Source of the DNA: Lineus longissimus
Taxonomy: Eukaryota; Nemertea; Pilidiophora; Heteronemertea; Lineidae
Length of the DNA: 64,000 nucleotides
Direction of reading: 5' to 3'
Assembly: GCF_910592395.1 (NCBI RefSeq)
Contig: NC_088319.1
Coordinates: forward strand, 16,554,001 to 16,618,000
Both the position numbers and the translations under genes were made by a program. This document shows, one piece after another, positions 22,201 to 27,283 of this stretch (position 1 is its first letter; every line of letters begins with the position of its first letter). Under the pieces are notes generated by a model. The model saw only the letters and a program-made list of their open reading frames with translations. It was not told the origin of the DNA and made no database searches.

Positions 22201-24804
22201 CCAATGTCGTCTGTACTTAAATGTAGACTAGAGGCCAAAAGAGATGATTTGATGGCAATGATCTGTGTCAGGAAATGTACCTTGCAACAGAGTTGGAGAA
22301 ATTTGGAACAGACTCCCTGTCTCTCACCAGTTCATTTCCCAGCTATGGGCAAATATCACACCAAGGACTAAAATATCTTGCCAGTTTGGCACACTCCTGG
22401 GGTAATCTGCATAAAAACTCGTACTGAGAAGTCAGAAGAAGAAGAAGGAAAAGTTATAATAGCTTCCTTGGTGTTTTTTAGGCCGAGGCACTTCCATGTG
22501 ACGTCTCCCTCGCCCACGGTGAAGCCTCCTACTCCTGGAAGCTGACCACCCTGGTCTACACCCCGGACAGTCAGTACTACGGTATGGACGAGTTCAGGGT
22601 CATCATTGAGGATTCTGGTGGAAAGTATTCGGATATTTTGAAGGTGACAGTTGCAGTGGCGGAGAATCCATGTGTATCTAACAGTACATGTGTTGGTGAG
22701 TTTAGTTTGAAATTTGATGAAATTCTGAGTGCTGGAGATGACAATACTTTGCGATCATACATGTGTCGTTTTTGTGATGGTCCTCTCATGTGAAAATGAA
22801 TGAAGGCAGATTTCCCTCATATCCAAGTTTCTATCCTGCATGCTAAAGATCCCAAACATAAGTTCAAGTCCATCCTTGTTGGTATCTAACCATTTCCTCC
22901 ATTCTAGGTCAAACGGACGACATTGACTGCACGGCCACCAAACGTGCCACCGTCGGCTTCCTCAACGAATACAGTTGTGCCTGCCTCCCAGGTTGGACCG
23001 GCGATACCTGCGACACAGACTTTGATGAGTGCAGCAGCGCCCCCTGCATCTACCCCTATGCCTGCTTTGATAAGTTCAACGGTTACGAGTGCGGCTGCCC
23101 TCCTGATTGGTTGATCTGCGACTCAGGATTGACGCCACTGACGGTCGGGTTGATCGCTATTATCTTCATCTTGATCTGTGTGGTGATTGGCTTTGTCGTG
23201 TGGTACAAGAGAAGCAAACTCAAGTGAGTGATAAATTCCATCGGAAGGTTTCAGTTGTCCTCTCTACGAACCCAGGCATGGTTGGACCATACGTCCCTCC
23301 ATGACAGTTGAAGTGCTTGTCCGAGGGATCTTCCATAAACGTTAACCGTCAACTACAAACTCAAAAAGTGCAAAGATTAAAAACAAACTGCATCAACCAG
23401 TTAATTTCAGGAGCAAATTGGTTATTCAATCGACCACGTCATGAACATTTCACAGTATACAGTACCTTTCTTTAGACAAGAGTAAACACATTTCATTTGA
23501 GAATAATGATGTGGTTTTGTGTTGCAGGGTTGTGCTTGGTGACCTCATGCCTGTTGGTGGCACCAAGGCCTATTACAACATCGACACAAAGCAGAGGAGG
23601 ACACTGAACATGGCCAACAAGGGAGACGGTTACTCCAGGGTAAGAATCTGTAATCATATTGTGATATTAAACCCTCTTCAGTAGAATGCCCTTCTGCCAA
23701 AATTTAGGCACACTACCAACGTGTCTTAGAAAACCTCCTCCTCATTGCAGGAAGTTCCAATCTGGACCACCACGTCTGCCAAGAAATCCAAGGCACTAGA
23801 AGCTGGAATCCTCGATGATGATGTGACACCGCCGTGTACCCCATCGACTGGTCGGGCACGACGCCCGGAGAGCGTGGACTTCGCCGTCAGGACGCCAGAA
23901 CCCCCACCAACGGTTCGAATGACGACAACACAGATTGATACAGAGACAGGTAAACACTGCATGTTCCCAGGATTGGGACTCGTTTGATTGGAAAATTTCA
24001 TCAAACATCAAATTTTCCTAAAATTGAAATAAGTACCGGTACATATAATATTGGCAAATCATTTGTCTTTAAGACTGAAAGGTTGGGGTCCAGGTGGCAC
24101 AACTCCTTTTGGCAGGTGACGTGGGCTGCTTAGGCTGGTTGGCCTGATGCCTCATCTCCACTGATGTTCCTTGCATGTAGGAACGTTTAACTCACTAATT
24201 GTCTCTAATATATACTTGTTACATTGTATATTAACCCTTTTATATTGAGTCATTTTGTTCCTTGCAGAAGAGGCTCCGTCCCCTGTCTACTTCAATAAGG
24301 CCACGCCCGCGGCCAAGAATGTGGACAAGGCTGAAAGCAAGAAGCTCCTTAAGCTCTGGAAGGTACGTCTGCAGACTCTTACCTTATGATGTCTGCATGC
24401 ACATGTAGAGTATGATGCTACATATTAATATATGGCATTGGCTTTGATAATCGATAGTATTACCCTACTTGATACAATGAATCGAATGTCTCAAGCAGAA
24501 CCTAAGATTTAAGCAGGTAACCTGCATTCTTTCTCATCATAACTTAATATTTGTTGGTTTCTTGCAGGAAATGAAAGCCAGAAAGTTACCATCCACGCCT
24601 GAACCATCGTCTCCAACTCCAACCCCCACACCGAAGAAGACTCGCATCCAGAGTATCTCCATCGCCAGGTTGAAGAAGAAGCCGTCCAGGCCAGAGTCAT
24701 CGAACTCCACGGTGTCCAAGAAAACAGGAAGAGAATCGGCTCTGTCAGTGTCAAGCACTGTTAGCTCCGACACGATGCCTGGATCGATGGGAGGAGATAT
24801 CTAG
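1..24804 (+). CDS. giant modular type I membrane protein (PAN, FN3-like array, cadherin-like, EGF, TM), 3' part of gene
   Basis: This is one multi-exon gene, open from the left edge. Exons read by splice sites and frame: 1-130, 306-468, 621-846, 1042-1255, 1639-1845, 2357-2660, 2837-3054, 3232-3536, 3921-4201, 4384-4564, 4737-4906, 5095-5219, 5634-5886, 6145-6316, 6582-6937, 7229-7401, 7654-7813, 8036-8236, 8453-8704, 9081-9240, 9440-9812, 10013-10166, 10638-10856, 11222-11433, 11664-11809, 12105-12238, 12601-12873, 13121-13554, 13808-14050, 14223-14432, 14592-14766, 15009-15283, 15587-15739, 16126-16378, 16998-17143, 17502-17810, 17918-18107, 18293-18492, 18617-18974, 19163-19582, 19820-19970, 20229-20371, 20592-20686, 20940-21141, 21429-21754, 21966-22157, 22482-22695, 22908-23223, 23528-23639, 23751-23949, 24268-24362, 24568-24804. 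Every junction keeps phase, giving about 3,802 residues before TAG. Many N-glycosylation sequons and Cys pairs fit an extracellular location. The role is unknown; adhesion or receptor function is inferred from the domains. Confidence 0.9.
895..914 (+). repeat. (TTTC)n microsatellite
   Basis: A short run of TTTC units lies in the intron between exons 3 and 4. Confidence 0.85.
1639..2660 (+). CDS. extracellular beta-type region before the PAN domain (exons 5-6)
   Basis: Exons 1639-1845 and 2357-2660 encode about 170 residues with the pattern DPGFEISVRAND...VEMILDIGSAPGG...DLVPG, followed by LPVYFKITAKNSAEVEVYVTC. The order (charged strand, IGxxPGG turn, VYFKITAKN strand) resembles a divergent copy of the FN3-like modules that follow, which use AIGTxxG and YYVTVKAxN at the same places. 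The intron between the exons carries a 29-bp minisatellite. Confidence 0.8.
2014..2228 (+). repeat. 29-bp minisatellite, about 7.4 copies
   Basis: Units start at 2014, 2043, 2072, 2101, 2130, 2159 and 2188, with a partial copy at 2217. They are nearly identical, and each contains ACTTTCAGGTCATGAGG. The array lies in the intron 1846-2356. Confidence 0.95.
2837..3054 (+). CDS. PAN/apple domain exon (exon 7)
   Basis: This 218-bp exon encodes a compact Cys-rich unit: Q-A-C-A-S-Q-C-L-T-F-P-A-I-K-C-M-S-F-N-F, then C-E-C. This spacing (CxxxCxxxxxCxSFNF, later C) is typical of PAN/apple domains, which bind proteins or carbohydrates. The exon starts in phase 1 and ends in phase 0, with a GAG-gtaagt donor. 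It is the only PAN domain seen in the visible protein and sits just before the first linker with a TPP motif. Confidence 0.75.
3232..4564 (+). CDS. first complete FN3-like module with TPP linkers (exons 8-10)
   Basis: Exons 3232-3536, 3921-4201 and 4384-4564. The module opens with FDGTPPYPGP, continues to a core ISVNWDGIHDYETGIHGYTWKVG, then a strand YYATIRALNKVNYGGPM, and ends in GIDNTPP. The order (Trp in an early strand, acidic E-x-G-I turn, Y/W-x-x-G strand, Y-x-x-I-x-A-x-N late strand) is that of a fibronectin type III-like fold. An insert with HPHHDPQAH sits in the loop. Such modules usually form rod-like ectodomains. Confidence 0.8.
4606..4620 (+). repeat. G15 homopolymer
   Basis: Fifteen G in an intron; its length may be misassembled or variable. 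A similar G13 run is at 15369-15381. Confidence 0.95.
4737..5219 (+). CDS. divergent module and second TPP linker (exons 11-12)
   Basis: Exon 4737-4906 begins with DPESDIMFVDACMG and lacks the Y-E-x-A-I-G strand of the neighbours, so it is a divergent or partial module. It carries a Cys pair (DACMGQTSRDC). Exon 5095-5219 supplies the linker IIIDLTPPIPGEVFDG that opens the next repeat. Phases 2-1 and 1-0 match both neighbours. Confidence 0.8.
5315..5611 (-). mobile_element. SINE-like element with tRNA-Met-like head
   Basis: On the minus strand, 5610 to about 5548 reads like an elongator tRNA-Met: an A-box-like GGAGCAGTGCATGG, anticodon loop CTCATAATC, then AGGTCGTGAGTT, a decayed B box. The body to about 5315 includes a segment (5336-5398) that is repeated, with changes, at about 15406-15470. 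Pol III type SINE origin is inferred. Confidence 0.6.
5634..6316 (+). CDS. canonical FN3-like repeat and next linker (exons 13-14)
   Basis: Exon 5634-5886 gives the clearest repeat: SWRDFADPESGISMYEVALG, a long Asp/Glu/Asn loop, then YYFTVWAWNNAQ. Exon 6145-6316 gives VLIDLTPPVAGVIIDG and then a second core QWRSFNDPESGLIDYELEVQ. Typical repeat length is about 100-110 residues split over two exons, so exon borders often fall in the middle of the module. Confidence 0.85.
6582..7401 (+). CDS. FN3-like repeats (exons 15-16)
   Basis: Exon 6582-6937 finishes one module, carries the linker FIVDLTPPNMLYLNDGPTPD and starts the next with NWDFHDDESDVKEYDLALME. Exon 7229-7401 ends at the linker SFKVDKTAPV. 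The late strand of the first module is unusual (FHLHHRDIVKSLLRTTNG) and the loop is His-rich. Confidence 0.82.
7654..8704 (+). CDS. FN3-like repeats (exons 17-19)
   Basis: Exon 7654-7813 carries SWKAIDGQSGIEKYSVAVG. Exon 8036-8236 carries YYLSVKAMNGAGLWS, the best match in the protein to a canonical FN3 last strand. Exon 8453-8704 opens the next module (VQFEGFESALHGLKRFEWAIG). The linker between them has lost the TPP motif (LIVVDEDKIG...), so the module border is inferred from spacing. Confidence 0.82.
9081..9812 (+). CDS. FN3-like repeats (exons 20-21)
   Basis: Exon 9081-9240 ends a module with IWYYASVRAVTYGDNVLEC and the linker VIDRTAPSINLET. Exon 9440-9812 is a long exon with SAEWHYTEQTSYITAASYSVG, the strand VLTVHAVNVVGLASKVIS and the linker IAIDTTPPTEGTVVCP. 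Here one exon spans nearly a whole module. Confidence 0.85.
10013..10856 (+). CDS. FN3-like repeat (exons 22-23)
   Basis: Exon 10013-10166 carries LQCEWYGFYEAQSKIVKFRF and ALGSQEGYEDVYAFADV; exon 10638-10856 carries YYVTVEAVNSVGLKVWG and the linker TIDNTPPKYGVIVETPG. The E-S-G-I turn is replaced by QSKIV. The intron between them holds an array of 10-bp repeats and palindromic CACCATGGTG elements. Confidence 0.85.
10191..10270 (+). repeat. 10-bp tandem repeat TGAATCCCAA, 8 copies
   Basis: Eight near-perfect copies start 25 bases after the donor of exon 22 (10013-10166). Confidence 0.97.
10270..10378. repeat. cluster of palindromic ACCATGGTGAA elements
   Basis: Several copies of the palindrome CACCATGGTG and half-sites (TTTACCAT, GGTGAATT) lie next to each other, joined to the 10-bp array. 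Related copies occur near 12998-13065, 27016-27040 and 52705-52720. Confidence 0.7.
11222..11809 (+). CDS. FN3-like repeat (exons 24-25)
   Basis: Exon 11222-11433 contains AAWTHFSDEETGVVRYEIAVG followed by TSPGGGNIKQFFEI, and exon 11664-11809 contains FVTLKGYNGAGLFS, which is a clear FN3 late strand. The module ends without a TPP linker (IYLTYLGQGLQPLVPVEV). Phase 0 at the inner junction and 2 at the end match the neighbours. Confidence 0.85.
11472..11540 (+). mobile_element. tRNA-derived SINE head
   Basis: An A-box-like TGGTCAAGTAG (11479-11489) is followed at the normal distance by a perfect B box GGTTCGATCCC (11523-11533). The loop between them, CTCTCGACCCGCGGTC, resembles an anticodon arm. 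There is no good acceptor stem, so it is a tRNA-derived repeat rather than a working tRNA gene. It lies in the intron 11434-11663. Confidence 0.55.
12105..12873 (+). CDS. FN3-like repeats (exons 26-27)
   Basis: Exon 12105-12238 carries LSARWDFTGDPCPIIKYFWAI, where the acidic E-S-G turn is replaced by GDPCP. Exon 12601-12873 carries FYVRVKGINAIGMEFH and then starts the next module at VKANWDGFGVATVE. The spacing of about 100 residues is retained. Confidence 0.83.
13121..14050 (+). CDS. FN3-like repeats (exons 28-29), with a decayed exon copy in the intron between
   Basis: Exon 13121-13554 is the longest in the gene (434 bp). It has VDYYEIAIGTDRRYPKT, ALYYVTIKAHSASLAEV and the next core VKMQWSGFKSEVEILFYNVG. 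Exon 13808-14050 has LPxLYLSNVGKNQ-like loop residues, YYAYVIATDGTGECNM and the linker VDVTDPVEGAI, in which TPP has become TDP. The intron 13555-13807 holds a broken second copy of the start of exon 29. Confidence 0.85.
13660..13768 (+). pseudogene. decayed tandem duplicate of the first ~100 bp of exon 29
   Basis: After a tttcag acceptor, bases 13666-13768 align with 13808-13910, the start of the working exon: both read T-(F/S)-K-x-x-T-S-A-(K/E)-L-A-G and later QLAEVFNLT. The copy has lost about 4 bp near 13714, which shifts the frame and gives TGA at 13717-13719. It also lacks a usable donor at the matching place. It is therefore best read as a dead duplicate lying in the intron, not an alternative exon. 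Confidence 0.85.
14223..14766 (+). CDS. FN3-like repeat (exons 30-31)
   Basis: Exon 14223-14432 carries LSFDWEGYSDADSDLREFQVAL, and exon 14592-14766 carries PYYVHLRTINNADRMIL plus the linker ILLDNSVPTAGDVIIG. TPP is replaced by SVP. Exon 31 ends right after SSLVWNGAEDEVSG, the start of another core, which exon 32 continues in a different style. Confidence 0.83.
15009..15739 (+). CDS. insert region with Cys-rich end (exons 32-33)
   Basis: Exon 15009-15283 and exon 15587-15739 leave the FN3-like pattern: they contain PGEPWKIEYRSAEVTKDEV and later YQIDIKAAAGDHVATSIVFWDGPDG. The end of exon 33 is Cys-rich (GGNCECCDEDPVPV) and continues into TCPCDCSSF in exon 34. I do not recognise a named domain here. 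Confidence 0.8.
15400..15475 (-). mobile_element. SINE body fragment related to 5336-5398
   Basis: The segment shares TGAGCGTTTTA, then ACACCAATTGGGTT and CCTCGTGA with the intronic element near 5.35 kb. No tRNA-like head is seen here, so it is a truncated copy. Confidence 0.5.
16126..17810 (+). CDS. Thr-rich stalk and concanavalin-like domain insert, then FN3-like core (exons 34-36)
   Basis: Exon 16126-16378 begins TCPCDCSSF and holds a Thr-rich stretch (NMTTATEELTTPAGT) that could carry O-glycans. Exons 16998-17143 and 17502-17810 contain HYAVGWCRSAND, EWHTYKVDFVVDHNDP and HWCFNVYTDEFNIVEVCGI, a strand pattern reminiscent of concanavalin A-like (LamG/GH16-type) folds; no glycosidase acid pair is seen. 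The block ends with a normal FN3-like core, MRYEAAIGTSAGLTD. Exon 34 ends at CAG-gcaagt, a GC donor. Confidence 0.75.
16558..16741. mobile_element. MITE-like element with TA duplication
   Basis: The element starts CCGGTGTAA (16560-16568) and ends with its exact inverse TTACACCGG (16731-16739), flanked on both sides by TA. Inner parts of the two ends are also loosely complementary (TGTTT/AAACA runs). This looks like a non-coding mariner/Tc-type MITE of about 180 bp. It lies in the intron 16379-16997. Confidence 0.6.
17918..18974 (+). CDS. Cys-rich loop and FN3-like repeats (exons 37-39)
   Basis: Exon 17918-18107 places a Cys cluster, PCVPCNNPCDRFFCNETC, inside the module loop. Exon 18293-18492 gives the linker YIDLTPPTIEINP and a core IKAVWKCDDTESMIMEYEWAIG that runs into exon 18617-18974. 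The latter also has TYYVTVKCKNNARLE and, near its end, the start of another core (AGVSWTKASDPTINRYE). Confidence 0.83.
18247..18289 (+). repeat. 21-bp direct repeat next to a splice acceptor
   Basis: TCCATCTCTGACCTTGACCT occurs twice in tandem, the second copy running into the TTCCAG acceptor of exon 38. The duplication therefore includes the branch-point and pyrimidine region. Confidence 0.85.
18975..19095 (+). repeat. degenerate AAGTCCAAAAGAG repeats in intron
   Basis: About five imperfect copies of AAAGTCCAAAA follow the donor of exon 39. They keep an open frame by chance, but splice phase places them in the intron. Confidence 0.6.
19163..20686 (+). CDS. membrane-distal stalk region with polybasic site (exons 40-43)
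   Basis: Exons 19163-19582, 19820-19970, 20229-20371 and 20592-20686. Exon 40 begins with YCLGTSNETLDDVFPC and ends in a Ser/Lys/Arg stretch SSKKRKKRSSSRSVS, which contains a furin-type K-K-R-K-K-R motif. Exons 41-43 are short beta-type segments with several N-glycosylation sequons (NFS, NDT, NET) and no recognised domain. Confidence 0.82.
20940..22695 (+). CDS. deca-Arg site and two cadherin-like domains (exons 44-47)
   Basis: Exon 20940-21141 encodes ten consecutive Arg followed by SVTAEEYF, an excellent furin-type cleavage site. Exons 21429-21754, 21966-22157 and 22482-22695 encode two tandem cadherin-like beta sandwiches: LSYQLSAEDADGDTLVWGL then LFSYRPCLDCYGFDTIAI, and VGAYDIDANDTLTVNIL then LVYTPDSQYYGMDEFRVII. 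The DADGDT/DIDANDT and Y-x-P-x-x-x-Y-G-x-D signatures are those of cadherin-like repeats that may bind calcium. The exon 47 end starts the first EGF domain. Confidence 0.85.
22908..23223 (+). CDS. two EGF domains and transmembrane segment (exon 48)
   Basis: The exon completes EGF 1 (YSCACLPGWTGDTC) and encodes EGF 2, which starts DFDECSSAPC, the calcium-binding type, and ends CGCPPDWLIC. It continues straight into a membrane span LTVGLIAIIFILICVVIGFV followed by the stop-transfer residues WYKRSKLK. This fixes the topology: everything upstream is extracellular. The gtgagt donor splits the last Lys codon. Confidence 0.92.
23528..24804 (+). CDS. cytoplasmic tail, Ser/Pro-rich (exons 49-52)
   Basis: Exons 23528-23639, 23751-23949, 24268-24362 and 24568-24804 encode about 220 residues after the membrane span. 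The juxtamembrane part has a Tyr cluster (TKAYYNIDTKQRR). Further on come many Thr-Pro/Ser-Pro sites (TPPCTPSTGRARRPESVDF, RTPEPPPT, LPSTPEPSSPTPTPTPKK) and basic runs, then a Ser/Thr-rich end SSDTMPGSMGGDI before TAG at 24802-24804. No kinase or other enzyme domain is present. Proline-directed phosphorylation and adaptor binding are plausible but inferred. Confidence 0.9.
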
Positions 24805-25413
24805 GCACGCAGCGCCATCTTATATATGATATGTGAGAAAAACAGGGAGATTGTCAAAATTCGGAAGAGAAATGTTCCTTTTTTACCATCTGATTATTTG
24901 GCTCTCCCCATGGACAATGACAATGGAACTGAAATGGACTTCTAAACTCCTTCCCTGAAACTGCTTACACTGACAGTTCATAATGGAGAACAGAAAAATG
25001 ACACAGAAATGTTTGCGTTTGCTCTAGATGATATGCGTTAATTCGGATAAGTTAAGTTCTGTGATAGAAATGATTTGATTTGTCGGTGAGCAACGCAGTT
25101 TCAAGATGCCAAACTTCTGTGATATAGTACATACTAAGGTAATCCCAGAAATATGTGCTAATATGTAAAATATTCCATCTTTCCACTCTGTGATTTCTCT
25201 TTGCTCAATTCTTGTATGTGTGTCGTGTGGCTGTAAGTGGATGAGTGTGTAAACAAGAGAATGAACGACTAAAACTCTCTCAACTATCTGTGATAATCAA
25301 GCTTCAAAGAAAAATGCAAAAAATATAGATTTTTTTCTCAGTTGTGGTTATGTGTAACACCTTGTTTTTTGTTTAAAAATCGTGTAGCGATCAGTTCTCT
25401 TAGTTTTTGTCAA

Positions 25414-25542
25414 GGTGTTGGTTGTCTCATCAAACACAGTGAGACTGGTGTTCAAATCTCGGCCAAAGCTCAGACACCTCGTCGAGGGTTTGTGCCAAAT
25501 GCGAGCTCCACCAGAGCAGTGTTCGGTGAGACAACAAATACC
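25414..25542. repeat. foldback inverted repeat in the 3' UTR
   Basis: Bases 25414-25437 and the reverse complement of 25519-25542 match at about 20 of 24 positions, with core GTTGTCTCA. The 81-base loop also contains a B-box-like GTTCAAATCTC, so a SINE remnant is possible. Confidence 0.6.
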
Positions 25543-25724
25543 GTCAGTGAGGAGTAAATTTCCACTCTAAAACACCTCTAACTAAACAATGAAATGTAAT
25601 GTAGAATGCTTGCTAACGTTGTATTAGTTGTGACATCAAAATGGCCTCTGCCAAAACAGAGAACACTGTATTTTACTTGAGAAGCAACTGTGTGCAATGT
25701 ACGTTCAAGACAGCTTGACCTCAA

Positions 25725-25730
25725 AATAAA
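25725..25730 (+). terminator. candidate polyadenylation signal AATAAA
   Basis: This is the first well-placed AATAAA after the stop codon. It lies just before the complex repeat block that starts near 25.77 kb. Confidence 0.5.
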
Positions 25731-25775
25731 CTGTATTTTATGCAAATAACTTCCTGTTTGGTCTGTTGTAAGCTT

Positions 25776-26905
25776 TTCTTCGAAGACGGTCACAATCTTC
25801 GGGGACACAACTGTCACTGTAGACAGTCCCACTTTGAGAGGAGATGCCCCACTGCTCGAGTACTATACTTGGTTGGTACCTGATACAAAACAAAAGGCCT
25901 GCACAGCCTGGATGAACTATCTTGAGAACAAGCCTCTGACGTGTCTCATCCAACACTGAAGGGACAGCTGCCTTACTTCTTTGATGATGGTCACAATCTG
26001 AAAGGACATTGAGGGGTCACAACCGTCTCTGTAGACAGTCCCACTTTGAGAGGAGATGCCTCACTGCTCGAGTACTATACTTGGTTGGTACCTGATACAA
26101 AACAAATGGCTGGCACATCCTGGATGAACTCGCTTGAGAACATGGCTCTGATGTGTCTCGTCCAACACTGAAGGGACAGCTTCCTTCTTGGGTAGGGATG
26201 GGGTCCCTTCCCAACCTTGGGTAGCTTTTCGAAACACAGGTTTGAATGCCATGAGGATACATTTATCTATTTCACTCAAGAAGGCTCCTCATCCCACATT
26301 GAAGGCCAGTTGCCTTGTCCTGAAGAGACAGCAGTCTCGTCCAACACTGAAGGGACAGCTTCCTTACCTTTGAAACACACAGGTTTGAATGCAATGATGT
26401 TTAGTTTGTGTCTTTCGTCTCAAGTAGGCTGCTCGTCCAACACTGAAGGGACAGCTGCCTTACTTCTTTGTAGATGGTCACAATCTTTAAGGATATTGAG
26501 GATCACAACCGTCTCTGTAGACAGTCCCACTCCCAGAGGAGATGCCCCACTGCTTGAGTACTATACTTGGTTGGTACCTGATACAAAACAAATGGATGGG
26601 ATATCCTGGATGAACTCTCTGGAGAACATGTATCTGACGTGTCTCGTCCAACACTAAAGGGACAGCTTCCTTACCTTGGAAACAACACAGGTTTGAAGGC
26701 AATGAGGTTCATTTTGTGTCTTTCGTCTCAAGAAGGCTGCTCGTCCAACACTGAAGGGACAGCTGCCTTACTTCTTTGAAGATGGTCACAATCTTGAAGG
26801 ACGTTGAGGATCACAACCGTCTCTGTAGACAGTCCCACTTTGAGAGGAGATGCCCCACTGCTCGAGTACTACACTTGGTTGGTACCTGATACAAAACAAA
26901 TGGCT
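25776..26905. repeat. complex tandem repeat, four main copies
   Basis: The marker GTAGACAGTCCCACT recurs at about 25819, 26031, 26517 and 26825, followed each time by GAGGAGATGCC, TACTTGGTTGGTACCTGATAC and usually a CCAACACTGAAGGGACAGC tail. A shorter second unit (GGTTTGAATGC...CTCGTCCAACACTG) lies between copies. Spacing is uneven (212, 486 and 308 bp). No long meaningful protein is encoded. Confidence 0.85.
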
Positions 26906-27280
26906 AAGGAGGAGGATGCTGCATCACTCAACAGCATGTCTTGACAGACAGTATAGTAGAGATCACTACCCTCACGAAAAAGATCTCAGATTCAGCATAG
27001 TAAAATCAGAGTTTACCATGCTCACCATGGTGAATTCAACGTTGCTGCAGTACTTCTGTGGTGGTACCTGCATGATACAAGAGCTCGGGTTGTTCCTGAT
27101 ACTGGACACCTGAACTTTACTCATAAAGGACCAGAAGACAACTGGTTGTGTTGACAAGTAGGTAATACTTGAGTTGTCAAGTAGGGTGCTTGGGCTTGCC
27201 TTCAAGGAGAGTACGCATGCAGATCAGAGCCAGGAAGCGAGCTTCAAAGACTTAGTAAACACATGATATACAATTTATAG
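26906..27280. other. intergenic stretch
   Basis: No gene is seen. A short TTTACCATGCTCACCATGGTGAATTC segment belongs to the dispersed palindrome family. It is the gap between the two converging transcripts. Confidence 0.5.
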
Positions 27281-27283
27281 ATT

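Larger units (their letters stand above)
24805..25750 (+). other. 3' UTR of the giant membrane protein gene (inferred)
   Basis: The stretch after the TAG stop is AT-rich and non-coding. An AATAAA signal at 25725-25730 gives a likely end near 25745-25755, so the UTR would be about 0.95 kb. It includes an imperfect inverted repeat at 25414-25542. Confidence 0.55.

Noticed and set aside
26217-26657. 146-codon plus-strand open frame in the intergenic repeat
   Set aside because: It runs through repeat units and does not stay open in the other copies.
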